From contig WTPW01002587.1 in NCBI GenBank assembly GCA_009809945.1, positions 1-64,000 on the forward strand: a stretch of DNA of 64,000 bases. Direction: 5' to 3'. The position numbers and the translations under genes are program-made. This stretch comes from Gigaspora margarita (lineage: Eukaryota; Glomeromycota; Glomeromycetes; Diversisporales; Gigasporaceae). Below, piece after piece: positions 35,322 through 47,778 of the stretch. Within the stretch, counting starts at the first letter, position 1. Every line of letters starts with the position of its first letter. Under the pieces are notes generated by a model. It ran no database searches. It worked only from the letters and a program-made list of their open reading frames with translations, and had not been told where the DNA came from.

Positions 35322-36748
35322 ACTGGTGGTGATGATCACCACTGATTGTGTAACCTTAAATTTTTTTATTTATTCAATAATTTATTCTTTTTTTTTCTTA
35401 TTTATTACTTTTTTTTTTTTTTTACTATTTATCTGTTTTATTTTATTTTTATTATTTCGGTATTCTAAAGCTTTATTTATTCTTTTCTTTATCAGGTTAT
35501 AGCACCAGGTTTCTTTGTTAGGAAGTCAGGTTTCGGGTTCTTTAATCACATTGGAATTCAGAATAACTAACTGGAAAGTAATATTGCATATTAGTTTTCT
35601 TTTATTTGTATTAGTGTTTTGTTTACGTATGTACTAACTGCTTTTTTCAGGTATTGGGTAAAGTCATCATATGTTATTTATTTTAGGTTATTTAAAGTTG
35701 TCACGTTGATTTTTTGGTTTTCTCAGAAAGTCAGAATGACTAACAGAGAAGTAATATCGCAATTAACTTTCTTTCATTTGTTTCAGCGTTTATGTTTATA
35801 TATGTACTAACTGCTTTTTTCAGGTATTGGGTGAAGTCATCGTATGTCATTTATTTCAGGCTCTTTAGAGTCATCGCGTGTTGATTGTTTTGGTTTTTCA
35901 GAATGACATACCAGGGACGTAATTTTGCATATTCAGCTGTGTTCTTCTTTCGTTGTGTTTACATATGTACTAACTGCTTTTTGTGGTGTCATCATGTGTT
36001 GCTTTTTTTGAGTTCTTTAGAGTTATCACGTGTCATTTTTTCCAGGTTCTTAGAGTCATCGTATGTCATTTTTCAGATTCTTTAAAGTCGTCGCATGTTG
36101 CTTTTTTGGGATATAATTTTGCTTGTATAGCATGCCCGTTTTGACATTGTATTTGTGTATGTACTGACTAATTTTTTCAGATACTGGGTGGAGCTATCGC
36201 GTGTTGTTTTTTGAAAATACTTTCATTTTGATGTGATTGCGTCTTGTCTTTCATTGTGCTAGTATGAATCATTATGCTGATGTATGTCGTGTCGCTACTA
36301 AGTGTTGGCTCTCATGATATCATTATTGAATTTGGTGATGTTAGAATTAGTTTAGGGTTAGGGTTAGAGTTTGAATTAAGGTTAGTTAGATGGCACAATA
36401 TTTAGAGAAAAGAAGTAAAGCGGAGGTGATAGCCATAGCGAAGTGACTACAAGGTGAGCGAAGTAAACTCTGTTGGTATTGCTAAGCGTAAGTGAAGCAA
36501 CACAAAGTATTGTATATAATAATTAGTGTATAGTGTGTATAGTTGTGCATAGCTGATCGAATAATGAGTGACTTTAATAACATGTTATGCAGAACAATGA
36601 AAAACGTTTTATAAAAATAAATAACTATCACGATTATATATAATTTGTTAATGTATATAAATTTAATATAAAATTTTAATAAATTAAAAATTTTTAAATA
36701 AATTAAATTTTTTGATTACACAAAAGAGTGGTGATGGTCACCACTGGT
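35322..36748. mobile_element. Innermost 1.4-kb insert with GTGGTGAT-type inverted ends
   Basis: It is absent from the sister MITE at 50511-51064. Its ends are mirror images: ACTGGTGGTGATGATCACCA on the left and, inverted, AACCAGTGGTGACCATCACC on the right, followed by a shared TTGTGTAA. Each end contains its own small palindrome. The interior carries a four-copy tandem repeat (35600-36200) and a TTAGGG run (36351-36367). No transposase is seen, and no clear target duplication can be fixed. Confidence 0.7.
35600..36200 (+). repeat. Tandem repeat of about 165-190 bp with intron-like core motif
   Basis: Four diverged copies are anchored at about 35628, 35799, 35964 and 36157, each with GTATGTACTAACTGCTTTTT or close variants. 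Two copies continue into TTCAGGTATTGGGT. Between anchors, TCATCRTATGT and TTYAGG motifs recur. Open frames here look like by-products of the repeat. Confidence 0.6.
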
Positions 36749-37679
36749 TATAGTTAGAAATATTCTTTAGATAAAATCAATTTTTGGCTAATTGCAGAAA
36801 GTTGCTACATAGTAAAGTCCAAATTTTACTATATAAATTGATTAATATCACTTAAGTAAACTTATTTGAAAGGTCAAAATACACTTACTCTAAAATTTTT
36901 GGCAATATTGGAGAACTTTTTATTATTTAACTTTTAATTTTTACGTTCGTTGAATATATTTTTTTAAAAATTTTAACTTTTTCGCTGGACGTAAAATTCA
37001 AAAGTCAAATAATAAAAGGTTCTCTAATCTTAATAAAAATTTCAGATTATGTGTATTTTGATCTTCTAAATAAGTTTACTAAGCGACTTTAATCGATTTA
37101 CATAAAAAAATTTGGACTTTACTATGTAGTGACTATTGTCAATCATGGGGCAGCTTATTTTTAGGTTAAAGATGTTTTGGAGTTTTTTGACCAAAAGAGC
37201 AGAGGTAGCTTATTTTCGAAGGTAGCTTATTTTGAAGAAAATATGGTAGTTTCACCAAAAACTCTAGTTTATACTCTCTAATAGTATACAGGTGTATTGC
37301 TTAAATAGTTCAATTTGAAACATCTATAATTCACTACTTCTTTATACTAGTGAACTAGAGTGAACTCAAGCAGATCTTTATTTGCTTAATAAAACTTGAG
37401 TATTAGTAGCACCTAAATAAACAATATTCTTGTTATTCTCATTAATTATACTAGTCTCGAATTTAGATGCAAATAAAAATTATGTCTAACTTTAGGAGTT
37501 ATTCACTTAATATCATTATTAACTTTCTTTTATTGTTAGTTATTTACTATAAATCATACAAATCAGATTAAAATATTAGTGAGACTTACCAAGCCATACC
37601 AACTTATTTCTTTATTTTCATTACTACCACCAACTATAACATTGAAAAACATCACACTTCTATGAAGCTTAATATAGTA

Positions 37680-39080
37680 TAAGTTATAGTAGTACTTTTT
37701 AAAGAAGTTAAAAAAATATCTCTATACAATTATTTTTGTGAAGGGATGTAACTAATTCCTCTTTGAAAAATTTATTGAGGATAGTTAAAAGGTTTTGAAA
37801 ACCTTCAATTTGTAATGGGTCCATATTATCTTTATTTTTTTCAAGAAAATTATCCAGCCCCTCTAAACTTAATACTCACAAATATTTTTCAAACTCTTTT
37901 GCTTTATGGTATTTCTTTTGAGCTTTTTTTTTAGTTAATTTTTGCTCTTAATCTATTAATAATGAATATTGGAGCAGGATGATAATTTGCTATAGTGATA
38001 TTTATTTATTTTTAAAAAATATATAAATATTATTGCTAAAAATTATTGTTTTGGTTATTACTGATTAATAGCAATTATTAACTATAATTATAATAGTATG
38101 ATAGCATCAAGCGTGAAGTTTTGGAACTGAAGACCAGTTGCATTGTATTTTGAAAATATTCCAACAAATGTTTTGGCCCAATCAATAATGAAGGTCTATA
38201 AAATTAATTGTTAGTTACCAATTTTATTACAAGTTAACCACTTGTTCTATAATAAAGTTGGTTACAGAAATCATAAGTAAATAATTCTTCATGAGCAGCA
38301 ATATATATACAAAGAAATTTGTAATAAACTTGGCATAATCATTTATTATTAATTCCTGGTTTTGATTATCAAGAGCAAAAACAACTATTTTTATTAAATT
38401 ATACATTTCATTAACCATCATGCATGTTATATCTGACATGTTCTTTATTATTTTAAAGCTATGATATCAAGAAATCAATGTTAATTGCTATTCAAAGTTT
38501 TAAACACATAGCTCTCACACTGGTCATATAGAAGCACTTTAGTATAATTCAGCATATATCTAAAGACCAAAATCCAAAGAGTGCATTTGCTCAGGAATGA
38601 TTGCTTCATATATATTGAAGATTCTAAAAATTTTTATAGTTATTATATATTTTTAGTATAATAATATGGGTTTAGTGCCATGAAAAGGGACAAATTTAAA
38701 AAAATATTATTAATTATAATTACAATTAATATTATTTTTTTTTAAATGCATCCTTTTTCATAGCACTAAAGATAATAATGATAATAAACTAAAATCTCAT
38801 ACTCAATATTCCAAAATATATTTATTTCAGAATGAAGCAAATAACAATATTCATTATCACTATTTATCACTTGCCTCATAGCATCAGGAGTTCTTGAAAT
38901 TATACTTGGTAAATTAGTATTATTCAAGTCATTCTTTGCTACCAAGCATTTTCTACATGGTCGACTTGATGATAATAGTTAATAAATATTAGTAAACTTA
39001 TCATCCTCAACCATGTTAGTAATAATTATTGAAATTAGTGAAATAAAAGTAATTAAATTTCCATATATAAGGTTTTTTAG
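37680..39080 (-). pseudogene. KDZ/Plavaka-like transposase remnant
   Basis: Reading right to left, several blocks look like the family of large fungal transposases. A cysteine pair with CRKCLVAKNDLNNTN and RTPDAMRQVI lies at about 38850-38960, followed by an FW motif. IYEAIIPEQMHSLDFGL lies near 38570-38620, resembling the family's conserved DxMH(x)LDLG core. VNEMYNLIKIVVFALDN lies near 38365-38415, and a helical block FLEKNKDNMDPLQIEGFQNL near 37810-37870. Stops and frame changes separate them, and a 100-bp palindrome (38671-38770) interrupts. The family identification comes from remembered motif patterns; KDZ proteins contain an RNase-H-like core with a zinc-binding insertion. Confidence 0.5.
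38671..38770. mobile_element. 100-bp palindromic MITE inside the KDZ remnant
   Basis: Ends TTTAGTGCCATGAAAAGGGA and, inverted, TTTAGTGCTATGAAAAAGGA continue almost to the centre as one hairpin. It separates two blocks of the transposase remnant. The flanks are ATAATAAT-rich, so the target duplication cannot be fixed. Confidence 0.65.
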
Positions 39081-39664
39081 CAATCAGCTCAATAAAAATC
39101 TTTATATACTTATAGAATACTTCTCTTTGTAGCATTCAGAAATTTTTGACATTAACTCTTTAAGTTGATTCAAAAGAAATATTTTAATTTATATTTTAAA
39201 TTTTAAAATTTTAATTTTTATATAATTTAATTTAATATTTACTATTATATTTTAAACTAGTAATACAAATCAATAAAAAATTTTATCAATTAATCAATTT
39301 TTTATTTAGCTAATCCTAATCAATTAATTTGCTAATTAATAATTTTATTAATTAATGCTCTAGAACATACCAGTTTCTGGTTTCTAGTTTACTATTAATA
39401 TGATTATATTAAGATTTTTTAATATAGTTATATCTTTTTATAATTATCTAATTTTGTTTTTCAAACTAGTATAGTATAGGATGCTTAAAGGCTTCACAAA
39501 TTTTAATAGCTAATATTATTTAATATAAAATAATATCACAAAAAACAAGCTACTATTTTTAGTTTAGCTAATTTGCAACAACTTAGTAGCCTTATTTTTT
39601 TTAAAAAACATTGTATACTTTTTAATTAAGAATTATTATATTTATCACAATGGCGATGTATCGC

Positions 39665-39949
39665 TACCCTAATCAACCAATAAGAATTCAGAATCAGGTA
39701 TAACGTGAGATCGAAGCAATTATGTTTTTTTTTCAAAAATCGGCCATAACGCTAAATTTTGCCTATGAAACCACCTCTTATGCTCTAACAAAAAAAATTC
39801 CTTATGAAATTTTGGATTAGAAACTCTTCGCTAAAACACACTACCCTGAACCTAACCCAACCCTTGCTCTAAACTAACCCTTACCCTAACCCTAAACTAA
39901 TGAATTTATTTATTGTTTTGATTTCACGTTATACCAGATCTTATAGGGT
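39665..39949. mobile_element. 285-bp MITE with degenerate CCCTAA interior
   Basis: Identical 12-bp flanks GCGATGTATCGC (39653-39664 and 39950-39961) bracket ends ACCCTAATC... and, inverted, ACCCTATAA..., with an inner arm pair GGTATAACGTGARATC. The interior has a CCCTAA-rich stretch (39841-39897). The flanking repeat is itself palindromic, so the duplication may be 9-12 bp. Confidence 0.7.
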
Positions 39950-40426
39950 GCGATGTATCGCCTATGCGAAAAAATCAAAAATTCTTTAATTAATATATTT
40001 AAAAATATAGTATGTTTATATTATACATAAAAATTTGGTTCAAAATGGAACAAATCACATGACTTTAGCTTATTGCTATTGGCTAATTTAAATTAATTTT
40101 AAAATTAACTTTAAAATTAATTTTAAAATATTTTTTAATAATTAATTTTTAGCCAATCAAAATGCAAGAATTCACAAAGACATCAAATTTTAATATAAAA
40201 TTTTTTGAAAATGGAACAAATTTTAGAATGTAGCCTTTAAGTGACCTGTACCGTAACTATAATAAGATCTGACTATATTGTTATTTGTATAGTTTTTTTA
40301 AATTTTCAATACTACCATCTCTATACAGTATTATATATAGAATGTATATATACTATAAAATTGTTCAAGTATTTAAAATTGACCAAAATTCGGCAAACAA
40401 ACAAAACAACAAAACAAACACGTAAA

Positions 40427-42352
40427 ATGCCAAATATAGAAAAGCTTAGAGGTTTCTTCAACTTCAATGACAATGAAAGATCAGCACTATACAGCGAAAT
40501 CAACTCAACTATTCTACAACAAGACAAAAGAATAGCAAAATTCTTAGGCACATCAGATGNCNATCTTATAGCCACAATTNNGGAAGTAAATCAGATATAT
40601 GAATGGGTCCAACATAAAAAAACAAGACAGCAAGATATATCTGAGGAAGAAAAAGANCTAACAGAAAGCGAAATAGATTCGAATATAGCACAAACCATCA
40701 ACAATAAAAGCAAACCGGTACCTATTGACATGGAAATAACCCCAACTAAAAATTCTGGACCAAATTGCAAGAACAGTAATGAACAAACAGAGCTCCAGGA
40801 CAATAATATGCAAATCGATAACTGAAGTACAGCACAAAAAAGGAATCTTTCAGAACAAGAAGACCTAACTAACTCAGCGGAAACTATTGCCGAAATTAAG
40901 AAAAACATAATGATAGAAAATGAATGCAGCTCAATGGATTACGGAACTGAAGAAAAGATAGAAACTATTACACCTGATATATACAAGAAAGAAAGAAGAG
41001 AAGACACAAGAAAGAAACACAAAAGACACGAAGATATCTACAACTTAGACTGGGCCCCAAAAGGCAGATTTATTACCAAAAACTACTCAAAAGGAATTAC
41101 AGAGAACTATAATTACAGGTNCAAAAACAACTCTATTACACAGATCAATACAAATGGAACACAATACTACTTTACTATCTGGGACATTCCAAAAGAGATC
41201 AACTGGTATGAAATCAAAAGACACCTGGATTACTTTGGCGAAGCATACTTTATAGAAGAGCAACCGAATTTTACAACGAGATCAGTGTATATTGGAATTT
41301 CAACCAAAATAGAAAAACGAGAGATCTCTCTAAGAGAACACTGGTCAATTATACTTAGTCAAAAGAAAATATATATGGTAACACCAGGAAGATTCGACAT
41401 TGCCGAATTAGAAAAAAGAAGCAAATACAGAAGTACAATATGTAATATCCCGACAAGAGCTTCAGAAAGTCTCCTTCTCCGTCAACTTAAAAAATACAAA
41501 GCTCAAGCTGTACAGATTCTAAACAATAGCAATGGCAATAGAGCCAGGAGGGCATATATATACTTCAGCTCTGAACAGNATATGAATATGGCCCAAGATG
41601 CAAATATATATTACTTCGACACAAAATTATTTTGGCAAAATAATTCAGAGAGGTTGGGAAAGAAAATCTATACTAGTCAGGAGCAACACCGATATGAGAA
41701 GGAAATTTTAGATAACAACAAAAGAAAACCTACACAAAGGGAGACAGAATATCTCAAAAGGCAAAAGCCAAATACAACACTCAATCAACTAAACAGATAC
41801 AACAAAGTGAANNACGCAAATTCTAACAGCAACAAAGAGAATCAGATATCTACATATAGAGAACCCCTCAAAAAGTTAGAGAATGCTAACAATATCAAAC
41901 AAGATCCTTNNNNNNNNNNNNNNNNNNNNNNNNNNNNNNNNNNNNNNNNNNNNNNNNNNNNNNNNNNNNNNNNNNNNNNNNNNNNNNNNNNNNNNNNNNN
42001 NNNNNNNNNNNNNNNNNNNNNNNNNNNNNNNNNNNNNNNNNNNNNNNNNNNNNNNNNNNNNNNNNNNNNNNNNNNNNNNNNNNNNNNNNNNNNNNNNNNN
42101 NNNNNNNNNNNNNNNNNNNNNNNNNNNNNNNNNNNNNNNNNNNNNNNNNNNNNNNNNNNNNNNNNNNNNNNNNNNNNNNNNNNNNNNNNNNNNNNNNNNN
42201 NNNNNNNNNNNNNNNNNNNGGATCAAATAGGGAAGAATTAGGCAAAAGAAAAGGAAAGCAAGTAGATATAGGAAGAGAAGATGAAATCGAGAAAATCTTG
42301 GCAGAAATGAAAGAGAAATTTAGAACTATAGAGCACATATTATCGATGCGCT
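40427..42352 (+). pseudogene. LINE ORF1 (nucleic-acid-binding-type protein), interrupted
   Basis: The likely start is the ATG at 40427, 36 bp inside the element (MPNIEKLRGFFNF). A TGA at 40823-40825 interrupts the frame, and the same frame reopens at once and runs to the N block at 41910. After the gap the frame that looks coding is charged and helix-prone (GKRKGKQVDIGRED) and stops near 42352, so the gap length may not preserve phase. The middle part (about 41140-41640) contains two blocks resembling tandem RRM-like folds (FTIWDIPKEINWYEIKRHL; STICNIPTRASE), as in LINE ORF1 proteins; this domain call is tentative. About 600 residues is long for ORF1 but within the range of fungal LINEs. Confidence 0.7.
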
Positions 42353-45300
42353 TCTAAAAGTTGCCCCAGTTGAATCACAGATAAAAGGGTTGAAAGACAC
42401 CCTATTGGCAAAAAGAAATTGCCAAACAGTAACGTCAGATATAAGGTTTAATCAATTAAAATTAGGTTTTCATAACATTAATGGGATAAAGGGAAATAAA
42501 ACAAAACTACAAGAACTTATGGATTTTGGAATAGAGGAAAATTTGGACATAATAGGTTTAACGGAAACAAATACTAATGCGAGAGAAGCAATTTTCTTCG
42601 AAGTTAACTGGGGGCAATATAGGGCTTTCTGGACGAAAGACATTATAGAAAAAAGGAAAGGATCAGGGGTAGGACTATTAGTAAGAAAAGAATGGCAAAC
42701 ACATCTTACTGAGATAGTAGTAAAGGATACTTATGCACTAAAAGCTGTCTTCAGATTTAAAAAAATTATTTTAGTCATATGGGTAGTTTACTTTCCACCA
42801 AATGACAAAAATGCACAAAAGAAAATTCAACAATGCATAACAGAAGACATCACCAAGAGCAAAGTAAATACCAGAATAATTGTAGAAGGTGATTTTAACG
42901 CAGAAACAGGAGAAGAAGCAGCCGGGAGGGTTAATAGTAATGACAAACTAGCAAAAAATACACAAAAGAGCAAACAGTCAAAACTCCCTCTAATTAGATG
43001 GTTACAAAGAGTAGGCTACGCAGAGGCATATGCAACTATTAATCCACAGATTTTTAAACCAACCTGGACCAATCACAAATTCTGCTCGAAAATTGACCAT
43101 ATATGGCTGGACCCCGAAATTAAAGGCCTGGTGATAGATAGTGACATAGAACACATGGACCTTGTCGCAGGGAGCGATCATAACCTAATATGGACTAAAC
43201 TACTGCTAAGCCCCATATTTCACACAAACTCAATCGCGGAGCAAAGGAAAAAATACTCTGGCCACCGCAAAATATACCAGTATGATAAAATGACAAACGA
43301 AGATTGGGAAAACTTCACTTCGCTCCTAGAGAAATATATCGAAGAATTCCAGAAAAAAGAATTAAAGAAAAGAAGAGATCCTGGTGAAAGTTCAAAAGTA
43401 AATTGGATAAATGAAGTATGGGAAAAGCTAGCGGAACTGATATGCCAAGCTGCGAATAAATCAATTCCATACAAGAAAATTAAAAACACTANTGAAGAGA
43501 AACAAAAACAAATTATTTGGAACCCAAGATACAAATGGATTAAACAGCTAAGGCGTATAGGACATAGAGGACGAGCAAACTTGAATACAACAATCAGAGA
43601 CATAGATCAACTCTTGGTAAACACCCAAATTGGTCTAAAAAACTCAAATAATGATACAGAAATTCAAGAAATCGGAGACAGGTGGACAGCACAATGGTTA
43701 GAAAATCTCAAGGGATGGATTAAAATAATAGAGAAGAAAATGACCTACGAACAAAAAANNGAACAGGAAAAAAGGATAAGAGAAAACATCGAAAGAAGGT
43801 TTGNAATGATAGGGCAGGAGGATAAAAGAATGCTCAACAGTATACTAGAACGACCATGGAACAAAATAGAGATAGAAAGAATTCTTATTACACCAGATCA
43901 CAAATCGGAAAAAAAAGAGCTAGTGTATGAACCGGCTGAAGTTAAAAAAGCAGTCGATAAATACTTCATNAAGCAGTTNAANGAGAGCCCCTCAAATCCA
44001 GAANAAGGAAAAAAANAATGGAGCGAGGAATATGCCCCAAAAGAATATATTCAACAAGATTGGTATGATAGTATCTTTAATGAAATTAAGGAAAAAGAAT
44101 AGAAAGAAATGCTCCAGAAAACCTCCAACAGCTCCGCTCCAGGGTTATCCAACATAGGATATACAATCATTAAAAAACTGGGTAAGAAAGCCACAAAACT
44201 CCTCCTTGACCTTCTGAACACAATATTAATGGAAGGAGAAATGCTGAAGAAATGGAAAGTTGGAATGATCTTTCCGATTCCAAAAATGGCAGAGTAGAAC
44301 TTGCAGCTTGAAAATTCTAGACCGATTATATTGTTGGAAGCAGCAAGGAGAGGTTTTATAAGAATTATTCAAAGAAGACTTAGTGATATTATCATAGCAC
44401 ATAACATTCTAAGAGGACCAAACTTCGCGGGCCTACAAGGGGAATGCACTCAAGATCCAATACATATCATGAATGCCCTAATAGAAGCAGCTAAACAAGA
44501 GAACAAGGAAATATGGATAATGCTTNTAGACATTAAAAAAGCGTTCGATACCATCGATCTCAAGAGGCTACAATTAGCATTAAAGAGGATCAAACTTCCT
44601 GAAAAACTAGAAAAGTTCCTTGTAAATAGGTTTACAAATAGGCGAGTTAAAGTAATTACAAAGTTCGGACTAACAGAAGGATTCAGTCCAGGCCAAGGAA
44701 TAGACCAAGGAGAGGTGATTTCTCCACTGTTATGGAGAATATACTTTGATCCGCTACTATGTAAACTCCACAAGTNCAAACAAGGGGCAAAAGCAAGAAT
44801 AGAGTGGCCAGTAGAAATAACCCAAGGGAAAATAGAGCAAGAAGAAATCCAAGTAGCAGGTCTGGCGTATGCAGACGATACTGCTCTATTAGCAAATTCC
44901 AAAGCAAGCATGCAAATGCTAGTCAATACAGCAGAATCCTTCTTCCGACTAAACAACATAGAGGTTAATGGCAAGAAAACAGAGTTAATAGTGATTAATA
45001 AAAAAGACAAATTAGAAGAAAAAGCAATTATGATCAAAGAAGGAAAAGAAAAAATAATTGCAAAAAAGAAAAAGGAAGTAGCTCGATATCTTGGAGTCTG
45101 GCTGACGGCAGCTGATCTCAAACAGACAATTAAGAAAAGATTAGGAGTTGAAATTAAGCAAAAGCCAACTTGCTTAGTAGGAAAAAAATTTTAATAGAAC
45201 ATATAAGATATATAAACAATGTAGTAGTTCTACCTCGAGCTGAATACAAGCTAAATATGGTAATACTATCTAAGCAGGAATGTGACAAATTGCATCAACC

Positions 45301-47778
45301 AGTAATAATAATAGTGAAATGGAAAGCAGAACTAGCCTCAACTGCCTCAAATACTATTCCATTACAGAAGGACATCTGGGGAATTAATTCACTTTGGCAG
45401 CGGCACACAGAGTATATGATCTCAGAATGGGTAATTAGAATAAACAACCCAAATCTCGTAGGTGATCTTACCAGAATGAAGCTGAGAGATGCCCAACTAT
45501 TATTAAGATCTACAGTACCCATATGGACCCTGAACAATGATGAAATTAAAAAGCTAAAGTGGAGAAATAACCTTAATGCTAGCATTTTAGCAACAGCAAA
45601 AGATATGGGTATTAGTATCAGAAATGCCGAATGGGATAGAAACTGGACCATAGGTACACATGATAGGGCCAGTACAGAGATAAGAAACCTACTAAATAAT
45701 AAAGATTTGAAAAAAGGTACTCAAGCACTTCATAAACTAAATATATGGTACCTTGAGCAGATAATTACAAGACAGGATAACATCATGCTCACATGGCAGC
45801 AAATCAAAAGGGTTCGTGGAATAGAAACGAAAGGAAAAACGCCTCAATGGTTTCAAAAATTGGAGCAAACGGTACTGGAAAATAAAATAACTCATAGTAT
45901 CAAAGAAGATTACAAACAAGTTGATAAGATAAATGAAACCCAAATCAAGCCAGAAAAAAGAAAACTATCACACAAAAGATCCAAAAAGGAATGGGTAATA
46001 GGAAAAAAAGAAAATAGTACCGGACCATTCTTAGGCAAAGTGGAAAAAAAATTCCCAAATAAAAAGATGCGTATAATAGAATGGGAGGAGGCAAATAAGG
46101 AGAACTTATCACCCCACAGCCCCTCAGGAACAAGTATAGTCCCTACAAGCAAGACCTTAAAAGCAAAGGCAAATGAAGTCGAAGACGCAAGTTCTTGAAT
46201 AAAGCGGAAAAATGAGGGAGGCTGGGCCACAACAATTAGTCTTAAACACCTCAAAAACCTGATAGCTCCAGAAGAAAGTTCTGCTGAAAGGAAAGAATCC
46301 AAAATCGAACATGTAATACTTGCAGAAAATTGGGACGTACATTTGATCCGAAGTACAATAGAGAATATAGAAAAACAACAAGAACTTATACAGGCATTAA
46401 AGGAAAACCAAGAGTACGATGAAATAAGTTACTACACAGATGGCTCACTCGGAGGTGGAGGAACAGAGGATCACAAAGCAGGGTACGGAATAATTCAACT
46501 AGATAGTGATAGTACAATAGTTAGAGAACTAAAAGGCAGAATTCAAGGTTGGTTCTCCTCAACAAGATCTGAACTTATGGCAATTCTGGAAGCGACTCTG
46601 GTAACCCCAAGTAATAGCAAAATAGATATTTTTACAGATAGCCAAGTATCGATCCACACAATTAAAAGGAGCTGTGAAAGTAAAACTACAAGAAGCTGGT
46701 GTAAGATGAAAAACCCAGGCATCCTGGGAACGATTGTCAAAATCCTAAACACAAAGAATATAGACATGCGATTTCACAAAGTAAAAGCACACACGGGAAA
46801 TATGTTGAATGACTTAGCAGATAAGGCAGCAAAAGAAGGTGCAAAAGAAAATGAAGTAATTGCAGTTAACGTAAAGGAGACACAGGGAATGGTGTTAAGA
46901 CCAACCTGGAACAACATCTCTATCGAAACTCCCATTCGAAGCTTTCTCAAAATACTCACACAGACTTCCACAAAGCTGAATGGGTATTTGTGCATAATAC
47001 TAAAGATAGTACTCATCAAAAGAGAATAGAAAAGCAAGATTGGAAAATCTTTAGAAGTCTGTGGAAAAAAGAGAAAAAAGAGAAGGCAAGGTCCTTCAAA
47101 GCGAATAAAAAGTAGAGTTTTCGACTAAAGAGTTTGAGCAGTTTGCTGCCTACTCTACAACTTCGTAAAAGAAACTGAGAGGACCTTTATCAAACCACAA
47201 TATGCCGGAAATGTAAAGAGAAAGAAGAATCGTTTGAGCACCTTACAGCATGTGAAGTCGACGAAGCAAGATGGATAGAGAAAGAGTATTCAATAGCGAA
47301 TCAAATATGGTCGAACCTGGATACAGTGGTCAGGAAAAGAATGACAATCGCGGACCTCTACACAAGTCTAACTGGTGGAAAAGAAGCAGACAGGTACAAA
47401 AAAAGAAATTACATAGCAAGAGGGCTAATTGAATCGGACCTAGCATTCTCGCTCTTGGCAATGGGGATTACCAGAAAAGTAACAGATTCGATCATTACTG
47501 AATGGTGGGATCAATGGCACAGTTTTTTCCAAGAAGAGATATGGCTCCAACATTGTAATGAAGTTGCAAAATGGGAAAAACAAATGGAAATTAACTCCAA
47601 AAAAAAGAAAACAAAGAAAGTAAGTTCAGAAGGAAAGAGGAAAAAAAATAATAATAGTGTAGGAAAAGTTATAGATAAAGGAGGAGGAGATGACCTACGT
47701 GAAGGATTGGAGGACAGACCCAGAAGACCAAAGTCGGAAGATAAAAGGTGGGATAGGTTTAAGGAAAAAATGGTATAG
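42324..47778 (+). pseudogene. LINE ORF2 polyprotein: endonuclease-reverse transcriptase-RNase H, broken
   Basis: The frame opens at 42324 without an early ATG (a TTG lies at 42390), so translation may depend on ORF1. The APE endonuclease spans about 42440-43200, with GFHNINGI, IIGLTETN, VEGDFNAETG, KIDHIW and GSDHNLI all conserved. The reverse transcriptase spans about 44110-45100, with DIKKAFDTID, DQGEVISPLLW, AYADDT (about 44865-44880) and YLGVWL. RNase H spans about 46430-46830, with YYTDGS, SELMAI, FTDSQVSIH and AHTGNMLNDLADKA, so the D-E-D-D set is present. A knuckle C-x2-C-x8-H-x3-C lies at 47202-47253. Breaks: TAG at 44100 and 44295, a frameshift in an A7 run near 45183, TGA at 46196, and a frame change plus stops between about 47000 and 47190. 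The last piece (to 47778) ends in a basic tail. The catalytic residues survive, so decay is recent. Confidence 0.9.

Larger units (their letters stand above)
35225..37248. mobile_element. TA-flanked MITE, copy 1 of the AAGCTACCT family
   Basis: Ends TACTGTATTTTCCTGAAAAT and, inverted, TACCATATTTTCTTCAAAAT lead into AAGCTACCT. It lies inside the hAT MITE, and its terminal TA is shared with that element's right arm. It matches 50511-51064 along its length, except for the insertion at 35322-36748. Confidence 0.8.
35060..37266. mobile_element. hAT-like MITE, outermost of a three-level nest
   Basis: Ends TAGAGTTGTAGGTGAAACTA and, inverted, TAGAGTTTTTGGTGAAACTA are bracketed by an 8-bp target duplication with one mismatch, GTCTATAC (35052-35059) and GTTTATAC (37267-37274). 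The left part holds GTGCACC/GGTGCAC repeats (35090-35205). Most of its length comes from two later insertions; the element proper is only about 180 bp. Confidence 0.75.

Noticed and set aside
41876-42338. Frames composed mainly of unknown residues
   Set aside because: They exist only because the N block has no stops.
43220-47037. Minus-strand frames opposite the LINE ORFs
   Set aside because: They are shadows of the A-rich sense coding strand; the catalytic motifs are on the plus strand.
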